Shown here in pieces: positions 1 to 8,450 of a stretch of 44,900 nt of DNA. The stretch is taken from positions 212-45,111 of the forward strand of contig NZ_JXJT01000017.1 in assembly GCF_002441885.1 (NCBI RefSeq). The letters run 5' to 3'. The position numbers and the translations under genes were made by a program. The notes beneath the pieces were generated by a model, which ran no database searches, was not told where the DNA came from, and saw nothing but the letters and a program-made list of their open reading frames with translations. The stretch is from Pseudolactococcus chungangensis CAU 28 = DSM 22330. GTDB taxonomy: Bacteria > Bacillota > Bacilli > Lactobacillales > Streptococcaceae. Positions within the stretch are counted from its first letter, which is position 1, and every line of letters starts with the position of its first letter.

Positions 1-16
1 AAATATAGGAGAAGAT

Positions 17-796
17 ATGCAGGAGACACAGGAACAAACGATTGATTTAAGAGGGATCATTAACATTATTCGTAAAAGACTAGGCTTAATATTATTTAGT
101 ACCTTTGTAGTGTTAGTACTAGGAAGCATTTATACTTTTTTTATAGCCACACCTGTTTACACAGCAACAACTCAACTTGTTGTAAAACTACCAAATTCAG
201 ATAATTCGTCAGCCTATGCTGGACAAGTGGCTGGGAATATCCAGATGGCCAATACAATTAACCAAGTCATTGTAAGCCCGGTTATTCTTGATAAAGTTCA
301 GAGTAATTTAAATCTACCTAGTAATGCTTTCCAAAAACAAGTTACAGCAACAACTCTAACAAATTCACAAGTTATCACACTTACTGTTAAATATTCTAAT
401 CCTTATGTTGCTCAAAAGATTGCAGATGAGACTGCAAACATATTTAGTATGGAAGCAGCTAATTTATTGAACGTTACGAATGTTAATATCTTATCCAAAG
501 CAAAGGTTGAGTCAACACCGACTAGTCCTAAACCCAAGCTTTATCTGGCTATATCTATCGTTATCGGTTTAATTTTAGGCCTAGCTTTAGCTCTGCTAAA
601 AGAAGTATTTGATAATAAAATCAATAAAGAAGAAGATATCGAGGCTTTGGGATTATCAGTACTTGGGGTGACAGCGTACGCTCAGACCAGTGATTTTAGT
701 AATCCTAATTATAAAAAAGAGACATTGGATAGCGATACATCAATGTCACCTGGTGAGCAGGAATTAAGTAGATTATCAAAGAGAAAAAAGAGATAG
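17..796 (+). CDS. epsA: EpsA/Wzz-type polysaccharide co-polymerase (BY-kinase activator)
   Basis: A 259-residue Wzz-fold membrane protein that sets chain length in exopolysaccharide (EPS) synthesis and, in Gram-positives, activates the separate tyrosine kinase encoded next door. Two membrane segments frame an extracellular loop: TM1 at about residues 22-44 and TM2 at about 174-193. The stretch SPTSPKPK just before TM2 is the usual proline-rich Wzz signature. A charged cytoplasmic tail (ends SRLSKRKKR) follows. The start has AGGAGA 4 nt upstream. It is the first gene in the window and is followed after 9 bp by epsB, so the EPS operon promoter probably lies upstream of the window. Order epsA-epsB-epsC-epsD matches lactococcal eps and streptococcal cps clusters. 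Confidence 0.9.
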   Translation: MQETQEQTIDLRGIINIIRKRLGLILFSTFVVLVLGSIYTFFIATPVYTATTQLVVKLPNSDNSSAYAGQVAGNIQMANTINQVIVSPVILDKVQSNLNLPSNAFQKQVTATTLTNSQVITLTVKYSNPYVAQKIADETANIFSMEAANLLNVTNVNILSKAKVESTPTSPKPKLYLAISIVIGLILGLALALLKEVFDNKINKEEDIEALGLSVLGVTAYAQTSDFSNPNYKKETLDSDTSMSPGEQELSRLSKRKKR

Positions 797-805
797 GAGT
801 TTAGG

Positions 806-1501
806 ATGTCTAAAAATAAAAAAAATATAGGTGACAATCGATACACGATTACGAGTATGAACCCTAAATCACCTATTTCTGAACAATACCGAACAATTCG
901 AACGACTATTGAGTTTAAAATGATAGATCAAGGTATCAAAAGTTTTCTGGTAACATCTTCAGAAACCTCTGCTGGTAAGTCAACAACAATTGCCAATTTA
1001 GCAATCACTTTTGCACAACAGGGTAAAAAGGTACTGTTAATCGATGCTGACCTTCGTAAACCAACAGTCAACTTGACATTTAAGGTACAAAATAGAGTAG
1101 GTCTCACTAATGTTTTAATGAATCAATCTTCAATTACAGATGCTCAGCAACGAACAAGAGTTTCCGAAAACCTTACTATAATTAGTTCTGGGCCAATTCC
1201 ACCCAATCCTTCGGAATTATTAGGATCTATTGCAATGAAGAGATTGATTGAATCAGTGACGGAATTTTTCGATGTTATCTTAATAGATACACCACCTCTT
1301 TCTCTAGTGACAGACGCTCAGGTCTTGAGTAACTATGTCGGAGGAGTAGTAATTGTGGCTCAAGCTAATCAAACGAAAAAAGATGGCTTATTGAAAACCA
1401 AAAAGCTACTTAATCAAGTCCAGGCTAATATTTTGGGAGTTGTCTTACATGGTGCTGAGATGTCTGATTCAAATTCTTACTATTACTATGGGGTAGAATG
1501 A
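806..1501 (+). CDS. epsB: EpsB/CpsD bacterial tyrosine kinase
   Basis: Autophosphorylating BY-kinase of 231 residues that, with EpsA, regulates EPS polymerisation and export. Visible motifs: Walker A SETSAGKST (52-60, Lys58), Walker A' LLIDADLRKP (77-86), Walker B VILIDTPP (about 156-163), and a C-terminal tyrosine cluster SNSYYYYGVE that is the expected autophosphorylation site. Length fits the Gram-positive type, in which kinase and membrane activator are separate proteins. It lies between its activator EpsA and the phosphatase EpsC, giving the complete phosphorylation cycle. Confidence 0.93.
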   Translation: MSKNKKNIGDNRYTITSMNPKSPISEQYRTIRTTIEFKMIDQGIKSFLVTSSETSAGKSTTIANLAITFAQQGKKVLLIDADLRKPTVNLTFKVQNRVGLTNVLMNQSSITDAQQRTRVSENLTIISSGPIPPNPSELLGSIAMKRLIESVTEFFDVILIDTPPLSLVTDAQVLSNYVGGVVIVAQANQTKKDGLLKTKKLLNQVQANILGVVLHGAEMSDSNSYYYYGVE

Positions 1502-1555
1502 TTGATACAAATTAAGTGCACATTAAGTGATAGGAACTAAGGTATAGGTGCTAAA

Positions 1556-2320
1556 ATGATTGATATTCATTGTCATATTTTGCCGGGTATAGATGATGGC
1601 GCTAAAACTTCTAGAGATACTCTAACAATGCTGAAATCAGCAATTGATGAAGGTATTACAGTTATTACTGCCACGCCACATCATAATCCTGAATTTAATA
1701 ATGAATCTCCATTGATTTTGAAAAAAGTTGAGGAAGTTCAAGATCTTATTGATGCGTATCACCTACCAATTCAAATTTTGCCAGGGCAAGAAGTTAGAAT
1801 ATATGGTGATTTATTGAAAGATTTTGCTCAGGGTAAATTACTAACCGTAGCGGGAACGTCTAATTACATGCTCATTGAATTTCCTTCGAACCACGTTCCA
1901 GAATATGCTAAAGAACTTTTTTATCATATGCAATTACAAGGGATTCAACCTATTTTGGTTCACCCTGAGAGAAATACTAAAATCATCGAGCATCCGGAGA
2001 TATTATTTAATTTTATTGAGCAAGGAGTGCTTAGTCAGATAACAGCATCAAGTATAACGGGTCATTTTGGTAAAAAGATACAGAAATTAACGTTTCAAAT
2101 TATTGAAAATCATCTGACACACTTTGTCGCCTCAGATGCACATAATGTAACTTCACGTGCATTTAAGATGAAGGAAGCGTTTGAAATTATCGAAGAGAGA
2201 TATGGATCTGATCTATCACAAAGGTTTAAAGACAATGCTCAATCAGTGATTTTAAATAAAAGCGTTTATGAAGGAAGCCCAACACGAATTAAAAGAACGA
2301 AATTTTTAGGATTGTTTTAG
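1556..2320 (+). CDS. epsC: EpsC/CpsB PHP-family phosphotyrosine phosphatase
   Basis: Mn-dependent protein-tyrosine phosphatase of the PHP (CpsB/YwqE) family, 254 residues, which dephosphorylates EpsB. Metal-binding motifs are in place: HCH at residues 5-7 (MIDIHCHILPG), DDG, PHHNPEF near residue 40, HPERN in the middle, and SDAHN near residue 194. It follows epsB with a 54-bp spacer. The neighbouring kinase and co-polymerase make the assignment firm. Confidence 0.92.
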   Translation: MIDIHCHILPGIDDGAKTSRDTLTMLKSAIDEGITVITATPHHNPEFNNESPLILKKVEEVQDLIDAYHLPIQILPGQEVRIYGDLLKDFAQGKLLTVAGTSNYMLIEFPSNHVPEYAKELFYHMQLQGIQPILVHPERNTKIIEHPEILFNFIEQGVLSQITASSITGHFGKKIQKLTFQIIENHLTHFVASDAHNVTSRAFKMKEAFEIIEERYGSDLSQRFKDNAQSVILNKSVYEGSPTRIKRTKFLGLF

Positions 2321-2344
2321 AGAATTTATCAGGGGGGTGAAAAA

Positions 2345-3031
2345 ATGGAAGTTCTTAAGGATGTTTACACACATGCATTAGAAGAGGAAAGATTAGTAGC
2401 GTTTAAAAAATTTTCACTTAGCGAAAGAATGATCAAGAGGGGACTTGATATTCTAGGTAGTTTAGTAGGTTCATTCCTATTTGTCATAGTAGCAACTTTA
2501 CTCTATGTACCTTATAGAATCTGCTCAAAAAAAGATCATGGACCAATGTTCTATAAACAAAAACGATATGGTAAAAAAGGTGAAATCTTTTATATTTTGA
2601 AATTTAGGACAATGATTGTTAATGCTGAGGAATACCTGGAACTTCATCCAGATGTTAAGTCCAAGTACCATGACAATGGTAATAAATTAGAAAACGATCC
2701 CCGTGTGACAAAGATTGGGTCATTTATCAGGCAACACTCTATTGATGAATTACCGCAATTTATCAATGTGCTTAAAGGGGATATGTCATTAGTTGGTCCA
2801 AGACCAATTTTGCTCTTTGAAGCTGAAGAATATGGGGAACGTCTTCCTTATTTACTCATGTGTAAACCAGGGATTACAGGTTATTGGACAACACATGGCA
2901 GAAGTAAAGTTCTTTTCCCAGAACGAGCAGATTTGGAACTCTATTATCTCCAATACCATAGCATCAAGCACGACATCAAACTTCTTGCACTCACAATTGG
3001 ACAAATCATAAACGTATCGGATGCGTATTAA
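2345..3031 (+). CDS. epsD: EpsD priming undecaprenyl-phosphate sugar-1-phosphate transferase
   Basis: Transfers a sugar-1-phosphate (glucose-1-P for characterised lactococcal EpsD; the sugar is inferred here) to undecaprenyl phosphate, starting the EPS repeat unit at the inner membrane. 228 residues with a single hydrophobic segment at about 36-56 and the bacterial sugar-transferase signatures KFRTM (86-90), HSIDELPQ (131-138) and SLVGPRP (148-154). This is the short form without the extra N-terminal membrane bundle. SD GGGGGTG lies just upstream of the ATG. The stop codon sits one base before the best start of epsE. Confidence 0.92.
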   Translation: MEVLKDVYTHALEEERLVAFKKFSLSERMIKRGLDILGSLVGSFLFVIVATLLYVPYRICSKKDHGPMFYKQKRYGKKGEIFYILKFRTMIVNAEEYLELHPDVKSKYHDNGNKLENDPRVTKIGSFIRQHSIDELPQFINVLKGDMSLVGPRPILLFEAEEYGERLPYLLMCKPGITGYWTTHGRSKVLFPERADLELYYLQYHSIKHDIKLLALTIGQIINVSDAY

Positions 3032-3032
3032 T

Positions 3033-3482
3033 ATGAAAATTGCATTAGTAGGGTCAAGCGGTGGTCATTTGGCACACCTTTACTTGTTAAAAAAGTTTTG
3101 GAAGAACGAGGATAGATTCTGGGTTACTTTTGATAAAACAGATGCACAATCAATATTAAAAGATGAAGTATTCTATCCCTGTTATTACCCCACAAATCGA
3201 AACGTAAAAAACACACTAAAAAACACTATTTTAGCTTTCAAAATACTTAGGAAAGAAAAACCTGATTTGATTATTTCGAGTGGTGCCGCAGTAGCCGTAC
3301 CATTTTTCTGGTTAGGAAAACTATTTGGCTCAAAGACGGTTTATATTGAGATATTTGATCGAATCGATAAACCAACTCTAACAGGTAAATTGGTTTACCC
3401 GGTAACTGATAAATTTATCGTTCAATGGGAAGAATTAAAGAAAGTTTATCCTAAAGCTATAAATTTAGGAGGTATTTTCTGA
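3033..3482 (+). CDS. epsE: EpsE: Alg14/Cps14F-like glycosyltransferase membrane subunit
   Basis: Alg14-like partner that anchors and enhances the catalytic Alg13-like subunit encoded next. In streptococcal Cps14F/Cps14G the pair adds a beta-1,4-galactose; in lactococcal EpsE/EpsF it adds a hexose. Visible: N-terminal GSSGGH (7-12), PTNRN (53-57), and hydrophobic ISSGAAVAVPFFWLG (about 81-95). I chose ATG 3033 (149 residues, MKIALVGSSGG) because it matches Cps14F length as I recall it. An in-frame ATG at 3021, inside epsD, would add four residues and cannot be excluded; neither start has a strong SD. It ends in a 1-bp overlap with epsF. Confidence 0.88.
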   Translation: MKIALVGSSGGHLAHLYLLKKFWKNEDRFWVTFDKTDAQSILKDEVFYPCYYPTNRNVKNTLKNTILAFKILRKEKPDLIISSGAAVAVPFFWLGKLFGSKTVYIEIFDRIDKPTLTGKLVYPVTDKFIVQWEELKKVYPKAINLGGIF

Positions 3483-3985
3483 TGATTTTTATTACAGTTG
3501 GAACTCATGAACAACCCTTTAATAGACTGATTCAAAAAGTTGATGAACTCATCCGTGATGGCGAAATTCAAGAAGAAGTTTTTATGCAAATTGGTTATTC
3601 AACCTACGAACCCAAGTATACTAAATGGGAGAAAGTTATTGGTTATGACGAGATGGCTGACTATCTCAAGAAGTCAGATGTTGTGATTACACATGGCGGA
3701 CCGTCTACTTATATGCAAGTTTTAGAAGAAGGGAAAATTCCGGTAGTCGTCCCACGACAAGAAAAGTTTGGCGAGCATGTCAATGACCATCAATTGTGGG
3801 TGAGTAAACAGGTAAGAGATAAAAACTACCCATTGATAATTTGTGAAGATATTGAGAGCCTATTAACAGATATTGAAAAGTCTCGGAAAATGAATAATAC
3901 TTTTATAAATAGCCATAATGACGAATTTATCAAAAAATTTAACATTGAAATAAATCAATTAGTTATGAAAAGTGAGAAAATATGA
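3482..3985 (+). CDS. epsF: EpsF: Alg13/Cps14G-like glycosyltransferase catalytic subunit
   Basis: GT28-type C-terminal domain, 167 residues, the catalytic half of the two-component transferase with EpsE. Motifs: MIFITVGTHEQPFNRL at the N-terminus and the nucleotide-sugar motif HGGPSTYMQVLEEGKIPVVV starting at residue 71, followed by PRQEKFGEHVNDHQ. It would add the second sugar (galactose or glucose) to the lipid-linked primer. Overlaps epsE by 1 bp and the next transferase by 4 bp (ATGA), suggesting translational coupling. Confidence 0.9.
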   Translation: MIFITVGTHEQPFNRLIQKVDELIRDGEIQEEVFMQIGYSTYEPKYTKWEKVIGYDEMADYLKKSDVVITHGGPSTYMQVLEEGKIPVVVPRQEKFGEHVNDHQLWVSKQVRDKNYPLIICEDIESLLTDIEKSRKMNNTFINSHNDEFIKKFNIEINQLVMKSEKI

Positions 3986-4701
3986 TTCCTAAAGTAATTC
4001 ACTATTGTTGGTTTGGAGGAAATCCTTTACCAGAATCAGCAATAAAATGTATTGAAAGTTGGAAAAAGTTTTGCCCAGATTATGAAATTAAACAATGGTC
4101 TGAAGAAAATTATGATATAAATAAAATTCAATATGTTAAAGAAGCATATCAAGAAAAAAAATATGCTTTTGTAACAGATGTGGCACGACTTGATATTATT
4201 TATCATGAGGGTGGCATCTATCTTGATACAGATGTTGAAATTATCAAATCGCTGGATCAACTACTGGATAATAGCTTGTACTTAGGGATGGAAACAACTG
4301 GTCGTGTGAATACTGGGTTAGGTTTTGGAGCAGAACCAAAGCATAAATTTGTGAAAGATAACCTTAATTTATATGCCGATATTCCTTTTGTGAGCAATAT
4401 AACCTGTGTGACTTACACAACAAATATGTTAAAAAGATATGGCTTACGAAATAGGAATGAACTTCAACAATTAGAAACTATACTTGTCTTGCCTACAGAG
4501 TATTTATGCCCGTTGATCCTTGAAACTAATAGACTAAAAATAACTGAGAACACATATTCTATTCATCACTATGATATGAGCTGGAAAGATAGGAAAGACT
4601 ATCTATTGAAATTAAAAATTAAAATGAGAAGATGGCTAGGAGATGGAAAATATGATATTTTAAAAAATGTCATAAAAGGTAAGAAATTTGAAAAAAAATG
4701 A
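3982..4701 (+). CDS. GT32-family glycosyltransferase of the EPS cluster
   Basis: 239 residues with the GT32 / DXD sugar-binding signature. MIPKVIHYCWFGG opens the protein, followed by CPDYEIKQW, AFVTDVARLDIIYHEGG and the DTD metal/nucleotide-sugar motif at residues 82-84. It probably adds the third sugar of the repeat unit from a UDP-sugar; donor and linkage cannot be read from the sequence. ATGA overlap with epsF and a 14-bp overlap with the polymerase gene place it firmly in the operon. Confidence 0.85.
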   Translation: MIPKVIHYCWFGGNPLPESAIKCIESWKKFCPDYEIKQWSEENYDINKIQYVKEAYQEKKYAFVTDVARLDIIYHEGGIYLDTDVEIIKSLDQLLDNSLYLGMETTGRVNTGLGFGAEPKHKFVKDNLNLYADIPFVSNITCVTYTTNMLKRYGLRNRNELQQLETILVLPTEYLCPLILETNRLKITENTYSIHHYDMSWKDRKDYLLKLKIKMRRWLGDGKYDILKNVIKGKKFEKK

Positions 4702-6106
4702 TATATGTGTTAATAGTTCACAAATATTTACGTATAAAATAATTATTATAATGTTTCTTTTTTCTTCAATACTTATTGGATCCGCTACTGGATGGGGATG
4801 GATTTCGCTGATTTTTGGAATATTTGCTGGTATAATTGCTGTCAAACTTCAAAATTCTCATTTCGTTCCTTTTAGTGTGATTTTAGTCCTAATATTTCAA
4901 AATTTTTTATTAGGTATTGGGGCACACTTGGGAGGAAATATTAACAATTTAACCATCCTCACACAAATCCCGACAGTTTATATTTGGGTAATTAATCTGA
5001 TGCTCAAAAGAAAATGGAAATTATCACAAGTAGATAAATCTTTTTTATTATTAATATTCGCAATAGTGTTTTCACTAATATTGGGTCATGGTCCCATACA
5101 ATCTATACTAGCAAATGTTCGATCTTTTACAACTTTTTACTTTAGTTACAGAATAGGGAAAAGATTTATTACGACCAAATCAGAATTCCTTATTTTTATT
5201 AAAAGAATTCTAAAATTAGGGGTATTTGTTGTTCTCTGTGGGATTGTTATGCATATGGGAGGGTACCCGCTAAATAAATTATTAGGTATTAATGAAGTTT
5301 ATTTGGCAAAAGGTGTTACTTTATTAACTGATTATTTTGACCCGAGGTTTAGTACAGATCTTTTTGGTTATTCTGTAACTAGGATAGGTTCACTATACTA
5401 TGAGCCTATCAACCTAGGTTATCTTTTGTGGTCTATATTTATTATTTCCTTTATTTATCCTCTTTCATCAAAAATAAAGGGTTTGTCATTAATTAGGTTA
5501 ATCATACTGGTGGGGGCTATGCTCACTTTTGGAAAAGGAGCCATGCTCATGTCAATTGGAGTTTTTGTAGCTGGACTAATACATCTAATTTTTCGTAATT
5601 TTTCTAAAAATATAAATGAACGACAACTATTTCAAAGAATATTCTTGTTTTTGGTGATCAGTTTATTTGTATCGGCAAATATATATTTTGAAAAATTTGG
5701 AGGTGCAGTTGGGAACCATTTTTATGCAATTAAACAAACCTGGGAGACTATTTTGGGTCACCCAATTGGATTTGGATTAGGAACTGGAGGGAATGCGGCA
5801 GCTTTATTTAGCGGAGAGGGGCTTGATTTTTCAACAGGATCTGAAACTGCATTGTTATCTTTCGCTTATCAAATTGGAATTCAGGGGGTTTTAGCTTTAT
5901 TTCTTGTCTTTTATTTTATTTCTATCGAAGTATTGAATAAAGTTAAAAAGGAAACGAATGGCAAAAACAGATTTTTAATTTATATCCCAATGCTATTAAT
6001 TTTTATAAGTCTTTATCAAGATAATACCTTTAATCCACAATGCATTAGCTTATTGATGATTTCCTTAGGTGGTTACACGGGTTACCAAACTTTTTATACT
6101 AAATAA
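4688..6106 (+). CDS. wzy: EPS repeat-unit polymerase (Wzy, O-antigen-polymerase type)
   Basis: A 472-residue, very hydrophobic protein with about ten or more membrane segments, AT-rich like most polymerase genes. It joins flipped repeat units at the outer face of the membrane. Supporting pattern: Wzy_C-like segment near HPIGFGLGTGGNAAALF (residues ~356-372), preceded by LTFGKGAMLMSIG. The start is a TTG at 4688 with AAAAGG 8 nt upstream, inside the end of the GT32 gene; no ATG fits. Identity by hydropathy, motif and position, not by close homology. Confidence 0.8.
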   Translation: MKKNDICVNSSQIFTYKIIIIMFLFSSILIGSATGWGWISLIFGIFAGIIAVKLQNSHFVPFSVILVLIFQNFLLGIGAHLGGNINNLTILTQIPTVYIWVINLMLKRKWKLSQVDKSFLLLIFAIVFSLILGHGPIQSILANVRSFTTFYFSYRIGKRFITTKSEFLIFIKRILKLGVFVVLCGIVMHMGGYPLNKLLGINEVYLAKGVTLLTDYFDPRFSTDLFGYSVTRIGSLYYEPINLGYLLWSIFIISFIYPLSSKIKGLSLIRLIILVGAMLTFGKGAMLMSIGVFVAGLIHLIFRNFSKNINERQLFQRIFLFLVISLFVSANIYFEKFGGAVGNHFYAIKQTWETILGHPIGFGLGTGGNAAALFSGEGLDFSTGSETALLSFAYQIGIQGVLALFLVFYFISIEVLNKVKKETNGKNRFLIYIPMLLIFISLYQDNTFNPQCISLLMISLGGYTGYQTFYTK

Positions 6107-6345
6107 GTTTATAAAAGAAAAAATTATAACAGACGGGAATTGTAAAATTAGTTCGGTTAACTTGAAGTAAGCAAAAGATATCTTAATTATTTCCTTGTAC
6201 TTGAATATATTTGAATTGTGAGTTCCAAAGGATAGGAGAGCTCATATATAAAATCAGTATAACACGAGAAAAGTTATCCGTTTTTTAAAAGATTCAATAA
6301 AAAAGGGTGATAGGTTTATTATAAATGAAGAAAGCGAGGTTTATC
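6107..6345 (+). other. Unassigned non-coding gap inside the EPS operon
   Basis: About 240 bp of AT-rich sequence interrupts an otherwise tightly packed operon. No ORF of useful length, no clear terminator and no convincing promoter was found. A GGATA/TATCC pair spans 6230-6279, followed by a T-run. Junctions like this often mark where serotype-specific genes were exchanged; here that is inference. Confidence 0.4.
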
Positions 6346-7287
6346 ATGAAACCACTTATAAGTATTGTTGTCCCCGTTTACAATGTTGAAAAATATATTC
6401 ATGAATGTCTTGAATCAATTCTTAATCAATCTTATAAAAATATTGAAGTAATTATTGTGAATGACGGCACGCTTGATAATTCGATTGCGAAGATAGAAGA
6501 TCTATTAAAAGATAAACGTACAAGGCTAATTTCGCAAGTTAATCAAGGTCTATCTGCAGCTCGAAATACAGGGATCGAAAATGCGACTGGCAAGTATGTG
6601 GCTATGATTGATTCGGACGATAAGATTAAACCAGACTTTATTAAGCATTTATTTGATGTGGCAGATAGTCAAGATGCAGATATTGTTAGGGGATCATTCA
6701 GAGATTTTGAAGGTAATATACCTAGCGGATGGATTGCTGATTTTTTGATAGAACCACAAGGTGGTATAGAAACGCTTGATAAGTTCCTTGATAATAATAC
6801 TTCTTTTGTTGTGTGGTCAAGTCTATATCGGACAGAATTTCTTAATTTACACAATCTTAGATTTACGCCAGGAATCTTACTTGAGGATGGTGATTTCACT
6901 GTTCGGTCATATTTAAAAGCTAGAAAGGTTTTAACAACTGACTATACTGATTATCAATATAGAATTAGACCAGGCAGTATTTTAACCTCTAATAATGCTA
7001 AACGGATGTCGGAATCTGAAGAAATTATTATTAAAAAATTTATTAATGAGTTATCGATAACAAAATCAGATCAAATAAGTATTATTTTAAAAAAATCGAT
7101 TTATTCGTTTATGCGTGATTGGACTAGAATCCTTGTCAATAACAATGTAATTTTAAATCGAAATATTAGTTGTTTTGAAGATGGGCTACTGAAAACAAAA
7201 GTCATCCGGTCAAGTAGACCTAGAAAAGAGAAGTTAAAATTCAATATAAAGGTTATCATCATTAGACTAAAAAATATTAAAATATAA
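6346..7287 (+). CDS. GT2-family glycosyltransferase (GT-A fold)
   Basis: 313-residue family-2 transferase with N-terminal ISIVVPVYNVEKYI, then VIIVNDGTLDNS (the usual DGSTD is DGTLD here), NQGLSAARNTGI and the metal-binding DSDD at 89-92. No membrane segment; a basic C-terminus suggests peripheral membrane attachment. Start at ATG 6346 preferred because GCGAGG lies 7-8 nt upstream and the GT2 domain begins at once; an in-frame ATG at 6325 would add seven residues with a poorer SD. Likely adds the last sugar of the unit. Confidence 0.87.
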   Translation: MKPLISIVVPVYNVEKYIHECLESILNQSYKNIEVIIVNDGTLDNSIAKIEDLLKDKRTRLISQVNQGLSAARNTGIENATGKYVAMIDSDDKIKPDFIKHLFDVADSQDADIVRGSFRDFEGNIPSGWIADFLIEPQGGIETLDKFLDNNTSFVVWSSLYRTEFLNLHNLRFTPGILLEDGDFTVRSYLKARKVLTTDYTDYQYRIRPGSILTSNNAKRMSESEEIIIKKFINELSITKSDQISIILKKSIYSFMRDWTRILVNNNVILNRNISCFEDGLLKTKVIRSSRPRKEKLKFNIKVIIIRLKNIKI

Positions 7288-7316
7288 TTATAATAATAGA
7301 AAGATTGACAATCGAA

Positions 7317-8426
7317 ATGATTAAATCCATTATCAAAAACACTGTATCAACTGAAACATGGGCCGACCTTAGCGCAAAAAAACGAAATATGCAATCACTT
7401 TTCAAACAATCAAAACTAGACCCAAGCCTTAAAAACAAAAATAAAATTTTGATTATGGGTGTTGCTGATTATGACAACCTTGGAGACCATGCTATTGCTC
7501 AAGCACAACGAACTTTTTTAGAAAAAATAATTCTTGAGAGCAGTGGAGACTCTAGATATGAAATTGTTGAAGTTACATCACGTACACCTGTCCGCCATAT
7601 CGAAAAGATCATTAACAATGACGATGTGATCTTATTCACAGGTGGCGGGAACCTTGGAACTAAATATAGATTTCTTCTCGATATCTATCTCCCAATTATC
7701 AAGAATCATCCAAACAATCAAAAACTCTTTTTCCCACAATCGTATACGTTCAATGAAGAGGGTGATAGTGATAAACTGATGAACAAAATAAAAGCAGTAT
7801 TTGCGGCATCAGGGAAAAATCTTACAATTACAGCACGTGAATCTAAAAGTGTAAAACTATTCAAAGAGACATTCCCTGAAAATAATGTTATTACAACTCC
7901 AGATATTGTCTTAAGCTTGGATACTCGAAACCAATCCGATGAACAAGAACTAAAAACAATAGATGTCCTTATGCTCATGCGTGATGCTGGTGAAAAAGTT
8001 CTTGACTTTGATACTCAATCAAAAATGATTGATGCTTTAAAAGCGAAACACAAAGTTACCGTACATGAAAACGATAATTCATATGATGTTACTCCAGATC
8101 ATCGTTTAAAAGAACTTAACATCAAATGGGATGAAATAAAACAAAGTAAAGTTGTAATCACCGACCGACTCCACGGAATGATTTTTTCTCAAATTGCGGG
8201 AATCCCATGTATCGTATTTGATAACTATAATAATAAAATCAAAATGACTTGTGAGTATTGGCTCTATGATGTAGATAACATCGTATTTGTTGACCCACGT
8301 AACCAAGTAAACATAAATAAAATTATGACTATGGTGTCAAATCTTATGGGAAAATCTGTTCCTCAGTTTGATGTTGCCACTAAATATGAACCCTTGGTTG
8401 AAACTTTAAAATCATTTATTAAATAA
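7317..8426 (+). CDS. Polysaccharide pyruvyl transferase family protein
   Basis: About 369 residues of the CsaB/PssM-like pyruvyl transferase family, which transfers enolpyruvate from phosphoenolpyruvate to a sugar as a ketal, adding a negative charge to the polymer. Visible family features: ILIMGVADYDNLGDHAI (about 44-60), FTGGGNLGTKY (about 107-117), PQSYTF and the C-terminal VVITDRLHGMIFSQIAGIP. The start is uncertain: ATG 7317 has no close SD, and an in-frame TTG at 7305 would add four residues. Some members of this superfamily act as glycosyltransferase-like enzymes, so pyruvylation is a strong but not certain inference. Confidence 0.83.
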   Translation: MIKSIIKNTVSTETWADLSAKKRNMQSLFKQSKLDPSLKNKNKILIMGVADYDNLGDHAIAQAQRTFLEKIILESSGDSRYEIVEVTSRTPVRHIEKIINNDDVILFTGGGNLGTKYRFLLDIYLPIIKNHPNNQKLFFPQSYTFNEEGDSDKLMNKIKAVFAASGKNLTITARESKSVKLFKETFPENNVITTPDIVLSLDTRNQSDEQELKTIDVLMLMRDAGEKVLDFDTQSKMIDALKAKHKVTVHENDNSYDVTPDHRLKELNIKWDEIKQSKVVITDRLHGMIFSQIAGIPCIVFDNYNNKIKMTCEYWLYDVDNIVFVDPRNQVNINKIMTMVSNLMGKSVPQFDVATKYEPLVETLKSFIK

Positions 8427-8450
8427 TATAATTAACAATGAAAGATAATT

